This document shows, piece after piece, positions 31,900-43,500 of a stretch of 64,000 nt of DNA; the first letter of the stretch is position 1; each line of letters starts with the position of its first letter. The stretch lies in NCBI RefSeq assembly GCF_963678635.1, contig NC_087063.1, forward strand, positions 60,644,759-60,708,758, read 5' to 3'. The position numbers and the translations under genes are program-made. Source of the stretch: Symsagittifera roscoffensis. Its lineage: Eukaryota; Xenacoelomorpha; Acoela; Convolutidae. The notes beneath the pieces are model-generated. The model made no database searches. It worked only from the letters and a program-made list of their open reading frames with translations, and was not told where the DNA came from.

Positions 31900-34450
31900 T
31901 TTTGAAAAGCAAAAAGTTCAATTTAAAAAATTGATTTTTCAAACGTTTGAGAATTTTTTTCGAACTTCACACCACTTGATTAAGCCACGAACGGTTTTCC
32001 AGCTAAAAAGTGTCTACAAGTTTTTCAACTTATATCAGGGACAAATTGTGTTCAGATTAAGTGGTTTAATAACCTGATTGATGGTGTCAGTGAAGTTTCA
32101 TCTCCTTGATCAACGTATTCGAAACTATCAGTGTTCTTTCGAAAAATTAAACTAGTAAGAAGACCCAAATTTTTTTCAATCGAACTATTTACATTCAAGA
32201 TATACTTAAGACACTATGGAGAGTGTACATACACAATTTCATCAATTTCTTGCCAATGGTTGTTGAGAAAAACCACCTTGATGCAAAAAAAGCCATCACA
32301 CCAAAAATGTTCCTCCGGCTCATTTTTGAATATCTCAACTTGTAAAAATCTCATTGAAGCAGAAAGGCGTCAACCAAAAGCTGTTTTTAATTACAAAACG
32401 GTGATTATCAGAACAATTTAGAAACAAACATTTTTCCAGCATACCAAAAGCAAAACTCTAGCCAAATTTTGATTTGAAAAAAATTGTTTTTTCAAAACTT
32501 ATCTATCTTGACTTAGCCACAAACGGGTCTCCGGCCAAAAGACCATCTAGGAGTTTTACAAAAAAGGTATTAGACACATAATTTGTTCATTTTTTGTGGT
32601 TTCACAACTTGAAGAAAGCTGTCAGTGAAGTTTCATCTCATTGAACGATGTGTTCGAGAGTATTAGTATTCACTCCAAAAATGAAGATCGTAAATTGAGC
32701 CAAAAAAATGTGTACACAATTTTACTCATTGAGGTTGTTTTATACAGTTTACGAGGAGTTCACATACACAATTTTAGCTGCAGAAGCTCAATAGATGATG
32801 AAAAAATCAAAATGGAGGAAAAAATCCCTAACCTCGAAACGAAAAAAATCAGCTCAACTTCGATTTACCCATTTTGTAAAAGTTGCATATCGATGAATTA
32901 GTAGTCGTTGGAAAGCTCTTTATATTGGTTAAACGTGGAAAACAAAAAAAATATAGTTAAAATCTTTAATAGCTAACCAAAGGCTATAACTTTTTCAATT
33001 TTCTTGTCAAACTTCATCATAATTGCTTTAGCCACATTTAAATTCAAGCTACAAAAGTATCTGAGACATTTCTGAAGTGCATTAGACTAGACTTATATGG
33101 GGATCGTTTTTTAACTATCAGAATAAATTTGTCCGTGAAGTTTAATCTCTGTGAACGACATGTTCGAGAGTATCAGTGTCCACTCCAAAATTGAAGGTCA
33201 AAGAATGGACTCAAAAATTCATCTATTTTTAAAAACTCATTGAGGTTTTTTTTATACGGTGTAAGAAGAGTTCACAGACACAATGTTAGTTTCATAAGTC
33301 CAATAGATGATGAAAAAATCAAAAATGAGTCAAAAAGGCCTAACATTGAAAAAAAAATCGGCTCAACTTCAGTTTAATCAATTTTTAAAAGTTGCATTAT
33401 GATGAACAGGGAGTCTTTGGAAAGCTAATTTTATTGGTTAGACGTGGAAAATAAACAAATATATATAGTTAATATGTTTTCTAGCTAATCCAAGGCTACT
33501 ATATCTTCGCCAAAGTTCTATTTTTTTTTGAAAAGTTTCGTTTTTTTTTGTCTAAGTTCATTATACTTGCTTTAGCCACCTATAGTTTGAAGCTTAAAGT
33601 TAATCTGAAACCTTTCTAAAGTGTATTAGACACCTATGGTGATAGTTTAAATCCGTCTTTGAAGTTAAATCTCATTGAACGACATGTTAGAAACTATCCA
33701 TAGTTTACTCCATAATTGAAGATAAAGATATGACTCAAGTTTTTTTCAAACTTGTTTTACTTTTTGAGGTTGTTTTATACACCCCACGAAGAGTTCGCTT
33801 ACACAATTTTTGCTTTCTTAACCTAATAGATGACAAAAATATCGAAAGTGAGTCAAAAAAGCACTAGCCTAGAACAAAAAAATCAGCTCATTTTCTATAT
33901 AATCAAATTTTAAAAATTACCTCAAGGAGTCGTTGAAAAGCCCTCAATAGTGCCCAAACAAGGAAGACAATTAAAATTCTTGTTTGTAACGTATTATAAC
34001 TGACCAACGGCTAATTGGCCGCCAAAATTCGACTTTTCAAAAAAAAGTCCATTTTCATCGTTTTAAAGCACGCCAAATATGTTTTCATGTCCGGATTGAT
34101 TGGATCAATGAAGTTTCATATCTTTGAACGCATGTTGGATTGTATAAGTTTTCACTACAAAATTGAAGCTCGTAAAATGACCCAAAAATTTTTTTTTCAT
34201 AAGACAAAAATTTCACCTTATCTCAAATTTGAATTTCTCAAGTTCTAGAAATCGCATCATAGCAAATAAGTGCTCGCTGGAAAGCTCATTTCAATGAGAA
34301 GAGGTGAGGCGTGTATGACTCAAAAAATTTGTAAGCAATCTTAGGCTAAATACAACCTAATCTTCATTTTCCTGCCAAAAAGTGACATCTCTAGGGCTAA
34401 AAACTAAAATTGTGGAAAAAAGCCTAGAAAATTTTTCTACTTAAAAAACA
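31900..34450. repeat. Heavily decayed ~520-bp tandem repeat, about five copies
   Basis: The block TTGAACGACATGTTCGAGAG...ACTCCAAAATTGAAG (or its variants) returns at about 32107, 32638, 33152, 33675 and 34123 (spacings 531, 514, 523, 448). Each copy also has TTTAGCCAC..., GTTTTATAC...GAGTTCAC.TACACAAT and TAGATGA.GAAAAA. The copies look far older than the neighbouring 418-bp satellite. Open frames here (for example at 32131, 32641 and 34015) are not conserved between copies. Confidence 0.75.
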
Positions 34451-35089
34451 ACATCACCATCGTGTTCAAAATAGGGCCTAGAGGTCATTTTTATTTAGTT
34501 ACTTAATTGTCAATTCTTTCGGAGCTGAATCACCTCGATCAAAGTCGGGGTGTCAGAGTAACTACACTTTAGTGCAGATTTTTCATTTTGGCTTGGAAAG
34601 TTAGCCCTAAATTTTTTTTTATAGTCAAGTCGGTTAATTTAGTTCGAGAAACCACCAGAACCGTTGAGTTTTCATAAATTGGATCATTTTCAATGATAAA
34701 CAGACATAAAAAATTTCTTAAATACTTATCTTAAACCAACAATTGATACATATTCGGAAACTACATGAGCAGGGCTTTCCAAAAACATTTAAAAAATTCA
34801 ACCCAAATATCGACCAAAAACTGACATTTGCCTGGCCCCAAATTTTTATAAACCAATTTTTCCCGTTTTTTTCAATAGGAATTATGTAAATTGTGTCTTA
34901 TTGCCAAAAATTGAAGTCCCAAGTGTCTCAGACACCGGGAACCCTTTTGAGCCGATGCAAAAAAGCAGGGCCGGCGCTAACCAAAAAGTGGAACGGCTAG
35001 GCTTTTGAATCCTTACATTCCAAATTGTTGCATGCAGTTAGTGTATTACATTCCAAATTACTAAATGGAATTTAAAGCTCCCTAGTTTT
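34451..35089. other. AT-rich non-coding spacer
   Basis: No gene, repeat or RNA gene recognised. Confidence 0.4.
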
Positions 35090-36035
35090 TGCTGCTTTCC
35101 TGCTTGCGTTTGCGAATTTGCTGCTCCGTGTGTGTATCGGTTCAGTTTTGCTGCATTGCATTATATCTGGTTTTAATTTTGTTGCATTCGCCTTGTATCT
35201 GGTTTTTTGATGGCTAATGTTTTCCCTAGAGAGAAGCTAGTGTTTTTGTAGGAATCTTCTTTTTTTCTAAGCTAACTCGCCAATAAAAGTGCTCATCGAA
35301 AGTGTTGACTTATACGGAAATTTAACTATTATAGGAAATTGCATAGCATCTGTTCTCTTTTTTTGTGTGGCTAGTGTTTTTTTCAATTAAGCGTCCGTGG
35401 CTGAGTGTTTTTTTTTGCGTGAGACTCATATTTTGAAGGACGTAAGTTCGAGTCCGAGCTGTAGCCGAATTTTAACTATTTCGAGACTCATTTCTACTCA
35501 TTGCAATTTATAGAACTGCTTCTTTTCATGTTTTCTGTAGTGTTTGCGCCTCTGTGTTGATGCTTATCAAGCGCCCATGGCGCAGATGCCAGGACGTTGG
35601 ACTCTCAATCTCGACGTCGGGGTCTTGATTCCGGCACAGTAGTTTTTATTAGCCTAATCCTTCTTTCTAAATGTCAACCTTACACGGCTGCTACTTGTTG
35701 CTGTTTCTCGCTGATGTTTGCGAAGTGCAGTTTCGCCTCTATGATAATTGTACCAGCAAATTTTTTTTCCCAACTGCATACTTGCAGAAATATGTGCTGA
35801 TTTTTTGCGCTTCATTTCATCGGTGAGCAATTGAGTGATAAGCCTGGTAGCTGTAAGACAGTTGGCTCAGTCAGGAAAATGCATGCCTAATTGTCGGGTG
35901 TTCGTGGATTGAATAGTGCAGTCGGGTAATTTTTTTTCAAACCTTGCTTACTTTTTTTGCGTTTTCTTGCAATTGTAAAGATCTTATGCCCTTTCTTGCT
36001 GTGTTTGCAAATGTTCAGATCCGCCTCTGTGAAGA
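35090..36035 (+). repeat. Cluster of tRNA-derived SINEs
   Basis: At least three heads and four tails in one orientation. Head 1 (35391-35465) has box A TGGCTGAGTG (35398-35407) and box B AGTTCGAGTCC (35445-35455), and at the anticodon position CTCATAT, as in elongator tRNA-Met. Head 2 begins GCGCCCATGG at 35571. Head 3 (about 35840-35935) has GTTGGCTCAGTCAGG. The tails share TTTGCGAAG...TTCGCCTCTGTG and lie at about 35098-35140, 35541-35556 (hairpin deleted), 35717-35742 and 36002-36032. The heads carry extra bases and do not fold as working tRNAs. Confidence 0.7.
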
Positions 36036-36719
36036 ATTTTCGAGACAGCGTCATGATGTCGTCAAAAATTTGTTTTGATATTTTGTATTTTGTTCCGAAC
36101 ACTGAAACTGGGGAGAAATTTTGTCGTGGGGTGTTTTTTTGTATGCTTTTTTTGGCTATACCTAGCAAAATCAAGTACCACAAAAATCATTGGAAAGCGC
36201 TTAGTGATTTATGATATTCAAGCCCTTTAAAGGGTGATTCGAATTACATTAGAAAAATTTCAGAATTTTCTCTTATTGTCCAGGACAACTGGTTTGAAGT
36301 TTTTTTGTTTGTTGTTATTCAAGTTGAGCCGTGAAAATTTAGTTTAACTAGTAAAAAAGAGCTTTTGAAGTTTTTTGGCATTTTCTTAGAAAATGTTTTT
36401 GATGTTTTCTTCTAATGTACGATTCGTTTTTTGAAGAAATCCTGGCTTTTATCAGCCCAGCCCACGTTTGAATTTTTCTTCGAAAAAAACTACGTTGACA
36501 TTATTGTCATAATGAAGGGAGTCACTTCTGGACTCCTTCACAAATCCTCGTTGCAAATCCTCTTTTCTTCGTCCTGTTAGCAAATCCTACTCCTCTCGGC
36601 TTCAAATAATAATCATGGTTGATTTTATTATTTTAAATATCCGTCCTTTTCAAAATTTGTATGTTATGTTGGTTGTGATTTTTCCAACTCGATTTGTTAA
36701 AATTATATTTTTTTGTCCT
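36036..36719. other. AT-rich non-coding spacer
   Basis: No gene recognised on either strand; the 80-100-codon open frames near 35890-36210 overlap SINE sequence and have no recognisable content. Confidence 0.45.
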
Positions 36720-37300
36720 TTTTTCGGCCTTATAGGCTCGAGCCTATTTTATCAGGTTTAGTGGCCCAATTTCGAGTGGTTTCAAGAGAAACAAGGTTTT
36801 TATGTTCACCTCCGGATTGCACAAAATGCTGAAAACTTTAATTTAGTTATAGTTCAAGTTTTTCATGACATTTTTTTTGGCTTTTTTGTTTTTTCTTTTT
36901 TTTTGCTTGATTAGTTTCGGCCTATATTATATCGGTTTAATGTCCGCATGTTGCGCCTATCGATGGGCGAAAAAAGTTTGTGTGAGCGTATTTGTGTTTT
37001 GAGGATGAGGGGGACTTAATAACTTCTCATTAGTTTTGATTAGTTTTTTCATTTTTTGGCTTGATGGGTTTTGGCCTATATTGCATCGCCTTAGTCGCCA
37101 ACTTTTGCGTTGTTGCACGAACTGTGTATGTGTTTTGAGGGGTGAGGGCGACTTAATGACTTTTTAGTAGTCTTATATTTTTATTAGTCTTTTTCGGCTT
37201 TGTTTTTACTTTCCTTTTTTTCGGCTCAATAGGTTTCGGCCAATATTATATCATCATAGTGCCGCATATTGTTTCATCTGACGCGTGATTAAAGTTTTTA
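36720..37300. repeat. Diverged ~165-bp tandem repeat, four copies
   Basis: TTTCGGCTT.ATAGG.TTCGGCCTATATTATATC (with variants) returns at about 36722, 36896, 37054 and 37218 (spacings 174, 158, 164). TGTGTTTTGAGG and GACTTAAT.ACTT also recur. Confidence 0.7.
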
Positions 37301-38512
37301 TATAAAGTTTGAAACTTGTCACCATCGTACATCATTTTATGAATTTTTTTAAATGCATTTTACGCGTTTTTCCATCAACTTCAATATCAACGAGACTTTT
37401 CGAGACTTTACTCTGACACCTTCGAGTTTTTTTTCTGTATATATGAGTTTCGTGATAGCAATTAAAAAGCTACCATTCAATTGAAGCTTGAACTATAAGT
37501 ATTCAATAAGAAACTATCAAAATCTTTGATATTGAGTTTTCGGAAAATTCTTCCATGATATCATCGGAGCATCGCGAAGCTTGCAATGAACAATATTTCC
37601 AAGTTTCCATCTGAACTTTTATTAGATGCAAACGTCACAAACCATTGATCAATGGCAGTTTCAGCTTCCGCGTGGTTTGCATAAGCACTCTTTCGTTTTT
37701 CTTAATGTTTGCGATAGAAAACACGAAAGCCGCTGAGTCGAAAAAAATAAGCCCCCTCACCTTCATAATAGATAATTTGAATCAATTGAGCAATATCTTC
37801 CCCATTCTCGCGTCGTGGGGGAGATAGCTCAATAGGTACTTCAGACATGTTTATTACCACTTGAAAGTGGCTTGACTATTATGAAATCATAAACCAGATT
37901 CTTCAACGAATACAGAACGCCAAAATTTACAATATCCAGTCTTAAAAATTAAAACAGTTTAAAAAAAGAATCAATAAAACTGGCACATTAAGCGACTTTT
38001 TTCTGACAATGGAAAAAAGCTATTGCGTACATTATTAAGGTGTTGCGGAGAAGTTTTTTTTGTATTTAAATACAAGGATAGAGCACCATCCTGGTAATTT
38101 GATTTCCTCGATGAGGCAACGGCCGCCCAAACAAAAATTTGCAAAATAATTATTTTCATATAATTTACGATTTTTTTTTCAAATTTTTTCTCAATACTCA
38201 AATAAACAAACTTCAGTCGGACAATTTACAGGGTGCTATGAACAAATCAACCGTTAAATTAAGTTTGTTGACATCTTTTGGTAGTTTATTACCATTTTTG
38301 CCTGGGGAGAGAGGGCTCAATTGATCTGAAAATTTATTCATTATATTTTTGATACTTTTCAGGGGTCACGTGAATCGAACGCAATTTATTGAATTTCCCA
38401 TATTGTCAAATTTGGCGGGCATCATGAAGATCTGAACTTTCAGAATTTAGTGGCAGTGATATCCAAAATACGCTTCTGAAAAGCTAAAATGAGCCAAACA
38501 TAATTGGTTGAA
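37301..38512. other. Non-coding spacer with one hairpin
   Basis: No gene seen. An inverted repeat at 37783-37830 pairs ATTGAGCAATATCTTCCCC with GGGGGAGATAGCTCAAT around a 13-nt loop. A related GGGGAGAGAGGGCTCAAT stands at 38305. Confidence 0.5.
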
Positions 38513-38680
38513 TAAGACCTGTATTTACCCAAATCGGTTTAAGCAATTGGTTCATATCAGTTAAACAGTGCGGTTTTTTTAACCAATTGGTTAAATCAAT
38601 TGTTAATCAATTGGTTTAAAAAATGCTGTGTTAAACTGATATGACCAATTGGTAAACCGATTTGGTTAAATGCAGTCTTA
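38513..38680. mobile_element. Fold-back element (168-bp near-palindrome)
   Basis: The two halves are inverted copies with a centre near 38597. The ends TAAGACCTGTATTTACC and (on the other strand) TAAGACTGCATTTAACC match, and so do CCAAATCGGTTTA, CATATCAGTTTAA and AACCAATTGGTTAAA. It looks like a small fold-back or palindromic MITE. No coding capacity. Confidence 0.75.
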
Positions 38681-39014
38681 TGTAGCAATTAATTTTGGAC
38701 ATATATTAGCTATTCAGGAGTGTATTCTGAATCTAAGTAAGACCGAGGAATCATTTTTTCCCATGCCACTCCAAACCATTACTCAGTCGTGCTCCATCGA
38801 TCGATAATTAGCATATAATTAGCATATATTGTTTCTTGTACGGGATTTGTCTTTTTTTTTGCCACGATTTGGTTTCTGGCAAGGTACTTTCGGCTTTGTT
38901 ACCGCTGGGCTCATTATCTTCCGATGCTTATTACACATTCTTTTGTCTTGTCATGTTTTTGTTTCAAAACTAGTCTTATTCGTTTTTAAATATAAATCTA
39001 GTTTTTTGTCCTTG

Positions 39015-39049
39015 TCGCAAGTGATGCGAAGCTCAGCTTCGCCTCTGTT
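39015..39049 (+). repeat. SINE-tail hairpin motif
   Basis: GCAAGTGATGCGAAGCTCAG, then CTTCGCCTCTGT. The stem GCGAAGC/GCTTCGC is intact with loop TCA instead of TCC. It lies about 130 bp upstream of the acceptor of the GTSF1-like exon. Confidence 0.7.
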
Positions 39050-39176
39050 TGGAGTCTTTTTCTTCTTTTTTCGAAAACTACCCATCAATTGTGACAATTG
39101 ATTACTGATTCCCTCATCATCAGTATTTTTTCAATTGTTTTAGACTTTTGATTTGATTAAACAGTCTTTTGTATTG

Positions 39177-39179
39177 CAG
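39177..39179 (+). other. 3' splice acceptor 10 nt upstream of the GTSF1-like start
   Basis: CTTTTGTATTGCAG ends at 39179 and the ATG is at 39190. Confidence 0.65.
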
Positions 39180-39189
39180 ATTTTGTATA

Positions 39190-39316
39190 ATGTCTGGTGG
39201 ACCAAATGCCGATTTCGATAAGTACGAAAAACACACCTGCCCATTTGATGCCAACCATCAATTGGACGCATACAAATGGAGAAATCACATAGACAAGTGT
39301 CGTCTCCAACATCCAA
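39190..39316 (+). CDS. GTSF1-like: GTSF1-like protein, first coding exon (CHHC zinc finger), partial
   Basis: The exon encodes MSGGPNADFDKYEKHT followed by one CHHC zinc finger: CPFDANH, then H after nine residues and C after three more (NHIDKC). It goes on with RLQHP. The C-P-[FY]-[DN]-x3-H pattern and the following KCRxxHP are typical of GTSF1/Asterix proteins, small piRNA-pathway cofactors of PIWI nucleases; U11-48K and TRMT13 carry a related single finger. The exon ends after one base of the next codon at CCA A|GTGAGA (donor at 39317). Read without splicing it stops six codons later. The second finger expected in GTSF1 is not seen before the satellite starts, so the next exon may lie beyond the 20.8-kb array, or this is a truncated copy. 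Confidence 0.75.
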
Positions 39317-39483
39317 GTGAGAAATTGTAGTCAATGCGGCGATCTTTCAGAAAGTATAAGTTACAATGTGGAGCTGTAAATATGAGCTATAATTTGTAGG
39401 GGGGTATAATGGGGAAAGATTCTAAATTACATTCTTTTTTTGTTCGGAAAGTTAGCGGATAGATAAGTTAATATAGTTGGAAC

Positions 39484-39869
39484 CAGAGGCAGATCTAGAA
39501 TTTTTTCGTGGGGGAGGCGGGTGCGGATTTTCAACAAAAAAAAATCAAAAAAGTTGTCGACTTTTTTTTTAGGTCGACCAAATTGATTTTCCGAGCTATC
39601 CCAAAGCACTACAGAGACCCTGTTTTGGCCAAATCAGGCGTTTTTAGGCTTTTTAAAGAACATTTTGACCAAAAAATCCTGTTTTTTCGGCGCGCGCTCC
39701 CCCCTCAAAATTAGTATATATTGGCGCTGAAGGCGCCTTTAGAAAAATTTTATGATCCCTCACCAAAAATGGATATCCCAAAATATTACAAAGGCGGGAC
39801 CCTTTGGGTCGGCAGGGGGTCGAATCCCTGAGGGGAGGAGGCGTCCGCCCCTCCCTAAATCCGCCCCTG
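39484..39869. mobile_element. hAT-type MITE (386 bp) with perfect 8-bp target duplication
   Basis: Ends are inverted repeats: CAGAGGCAGATCTAG on the left and CTAAATCCGCCCCTG on the right. The flanking 8 bp GTTGGAAC are identical on both sides (39476-39483 and 39870-39877), the length typical of hAT insertions. No transposase; the open frames inside are not conserved in the sister copy at 28196. If the GTSF1-like gene continues downstream, the MITE lies in its first coding intron. Confidence 0.85.
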
Positions 39870-39877
39870 GTTGGAAC

Positions 39878-40599
39878 ATAAACCAATTTTTTCGCTAACG
39901 GCACATAACAATTTTTCGTAAAAATAAGAGCTCTTGCCCCATAATACAAAATTTATAGTGTTGTGGAGCTATATTGGGCCCCCCACATTTGAAATGCAAA
40001 ATTTTTTTTTTAAAATAAGGTTTTTTTAGGCTTTTTTCCTCTCCCTCTCTTCAAACTTTGTCTTTTTCTAATTTTTTAACCTGTTTTTTGCTATAGCTTA
40101 ATGCGTAATGTTACAATGTAAGGAATGAAGAAAATCTATTCGCATTTGTTGATCCCCCCCCCCTGTAACAGTGTAACATAGTGCTACATGCATACGTTGG
40201 AGTTAAGAATCATTTTCAAAGTTTCAAATTAACTTAATATTTAAAAGTCATGCATAACGCATGATTTCATAAAGTGCCACATTCAAAAAATGTTAAGTTG
40301 TCGTTATCGTTATTCGATTAGTGACCCAATGTAAACAATAGATTGAGGCCGTTTAAAAGGATCAATCATAAAAGAAATTGCACGAAAGCAAAAGCTAATT
40401 AATTGGGTATTACCCGCTTTTATAGCAATGTCCAAACCGAATGATAGGTTGATTGCATCCGGAAAACACATCCCTTAGTTGAAGATTGTTATAAACTTGC
40501 AAGCTAACATCTAAAATAAAATGAGAATAATAAACGACAATTGCCAGCAATGCTCTCTTGTATGGTGACATATAGTGGGCGATGGTACCAAAGTGTCCA
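39878..40599. other. Unique spacer before the large satellite
   Basis: AT-rich. It has a run of about ten C at 40146. No gene recognised. Confidence 0.5.
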
Positions 40600-43500
40600 C
40601 ATCACCCAATACAAGACGACTTCCACTATCGCGCAGGTGTTGAGACAAACTTTCTAGTTTCTTGCTCAAACAGGAGAAAAGAGGGGCAAAACAAGGCTGA
40701 CTGTAGCCACTGAATGAATACAGCAGAGTGAACGTGTGTTCAGGTTTTGCCTTCGTTTCTGGCTTTGGCGTGTTGATAAAAGCTAACAGATTTGCTACAC
40801 TTCGCAGAAAACTGTTTTAGTGATCAGAAATATTTAGTTCAAGTGAAACTGTCGATGCTTAAGTTAAATTCATGAGTGCTCATTTTGAATTCAGGCGCAT
40901 CACAACCATTTGTGAGAACTATCCAAAATTGTCCAGTCCTCAAACTGAACATCCAATACAAGGACAGACATTGAAACAAAGATCACTGTCTCGAGTTTCT
41001 TGCTCAAACCGGAAAAAAGAGACACAAACTGAAGACTGGTAAAGCCAATATCGCAGAGACATTGAAACAGATCACTGTCTCTTTGTTTCTTGCTCAAACA
41101 GGAAAAAAAGGACAAAACTGAAGACTGACTGTGACCATTCAAAGAATACAGCAGAATGAACGCATGTTCAGGTTTTACCTTCCTTTCTAGTTCCGGCGTG
41201 CTGATGACAGCTACCAGATTTGCAACGCTTCACAGCAAACTTTTTTAGTGATCAGAAATGTTTAGTTTAACTGAAATTTTTGGTGGTAAAGTTAAATTGA
41301 TGAGTTTACATTTTGAATTCAGACACACCAAAACCATTTGTGAGATTTATCTAAAATTATCCAGTGCTTAAATTCAAATTCAACCCAAGACAAGACGAAT
41401 TCCACTTTCGCACAGACGTTGAAGCAATGATCACTGTCTTTAGTTTCTTGCTCAAACAGGAAAAAAGAGGGACAAAATTATCCAGTGCTTAAGCTCAAAC
41501 TCAACGTCCAATACAAACACATACGTTGAAACAAAGATCACCGTCTCTAGATTCTTGCTCAAACAGGAAAAAAGAGACACAAACTGAAGACTGGTTAAGC
41601 CACTATCGCACAGACGTTGAAACTGATCACTGTCTCTTTGTTTCTTTCTCAAACAGGAAAAAAGAAGGACAACTGACCATTGAAAGAATACAGCAGAATG
41701 AACGCTTGTTCAGAATTTGCCTTCATTTCTAGTTCCAGCGTGCTGATGACAGCTACAATATTTGGAACGCTTCACAGAAAACTTTTGTAGTGATCAGAAA
41801 TGTTTAGTTTAACTGAAATTTTTGGTGGTAAAGTTAAATTGATGAGTTTACATTTTGAATTCAGACACACCAAAATCATTTGTGAGATTTATCTAAAATT
41901 ATCCAGTGCTTAAATTCAAATTCAACCCAAGACAAGACGAATTCCAATTTCGCACAGACGTTGAAGCAATGATCACTGTCTCTAGTTTCTTGCTCAAACA
42001 GGAAAAAAAAGAGGGACAAACTGATGACTGGTCAAGCCAATATCGCAGAGACGTTGAAACAGATCGCTGTCTCCTTGTTTCTTGCTCAAACAGGAAAAAA
42101 GAAGGACAAAACTGAAGACTGACTGTGACCATTGAAAGAATACAGCAGACTGAACGCATGATCAGGTTTTGCCTTCGTTTCTAGTTCCGGCGTGCTGATG
42201 ACAGCTACCAGATTTGCTACGCTTCACAGAAAACTTTTTTTTAGTGATCAGAAATGTTAAGTTCAACTGAAATTTTTGGTGCTTAAGTTAAATTCATGAG
42301 TGCTCAATTTGAATTGAGGAGCATCACAACCATTTGTGAGAACTATCTAAAATTATCCAGTCCTCAAACTGAACATCCAATACAAGGACAGACGTTGAAA
42401 CAAAGATCACTGTCTCGAGTTTCTTGCTCAAAAAGGAAAAAAGAGGGACAAACTGAAGAATGGTCAAGCCAATTCAAGTTAAACTCTCGGTGCTTGAGTT
42501 AAATTCATGAGTACTCATTTTGAATTCAGGCGCATCACAACCATTTGTGAGAACTATCTAAAATTATCCAGTCCTCAAACTGAACATACAATACAAGGAC
42601 AGACGTTGAAACAAAGATCACTGTCTCGAGTTTCTCGCTCAAACAGGAAAAATGAGGGAAAAACTGACGACTGGTCAAGCCAATTCAAGTGAAACTCTCG
42701 GTGCTCAAGTTAAATTCATGAGTGCTCATTTTGAATTCAGGCGCATCACAACCATTTGTGAGAACTATCTAAAATTATCCAGTTCTCAAACTGAACATCC
42801 AATACAAGGACAGACGTTGAAACAGATCACTGTCTCTTTGTTTCTTGCTCAAACAGGAAGAAAGAGGGTCAAACTGAAGACTGGTTACGCCACTATCGCA
42901 CAGACGTTGAAACAGATCACTGTCTCTTTGTTTCTTTCTAAAACAGGAAAAAATAAGGACAACACTGAAGACTGACTTTGACCATTGAAAGAATACAGCA
43001 GAATGAACGCATGTTCAGGTTTTGCCTTCGTTTCTAGTTCCGGTGTGCTGATGACAGCTACAAGATTTGCAACGCTTCACAGGAAACTTTTTTAGTGATC
43101 AGAAATATTTAGTTTAACTGAAATTTTTGGTGGTAAAGTTCAATTGATGAGTTTTCATTTTGAGTTCAGACACACCAAAACCATTTGTGAGAACTATCTA
43201 TCTAAAATTATCCAGTGCTTAAATTCAAATTCAACACCCAAGACGACGAATTCCACTTTCGCACAGACGTTGAAGCAATGATCAATGTCTCTAGTTTCTT
43301 GCTCAAACAGGAAAAAAGGGGGCAAAACTAAAGACTGACTTAGGGCAGTGAAAGAATAGAACAGAGTTAACGCATGTTCAGATTTTGCCTTGCTGTCTGG
43401 TTTTGGCGTGTTGATGACAGCTACCAGATTTGCTACGCTTCACAGATATCTTTTTTAGTGATCAGAAATGTTAGTTCAACTGAAGTTTTTGGTGTTAAAG

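Noticed and set aside
35391-35935. Functional tRNA genes (Met-like and two others)
   Set aside because: Box A and B are present in part, but the arms do not pair and a long T insert or extra bases disrupt the D-arm; a SINE tail follows each one.
37811-37850. tRNA-like box A (TAGCTCAATAGG)
   Set aside because: No box B at suitable distance; the sequence is explained by the hairpin.
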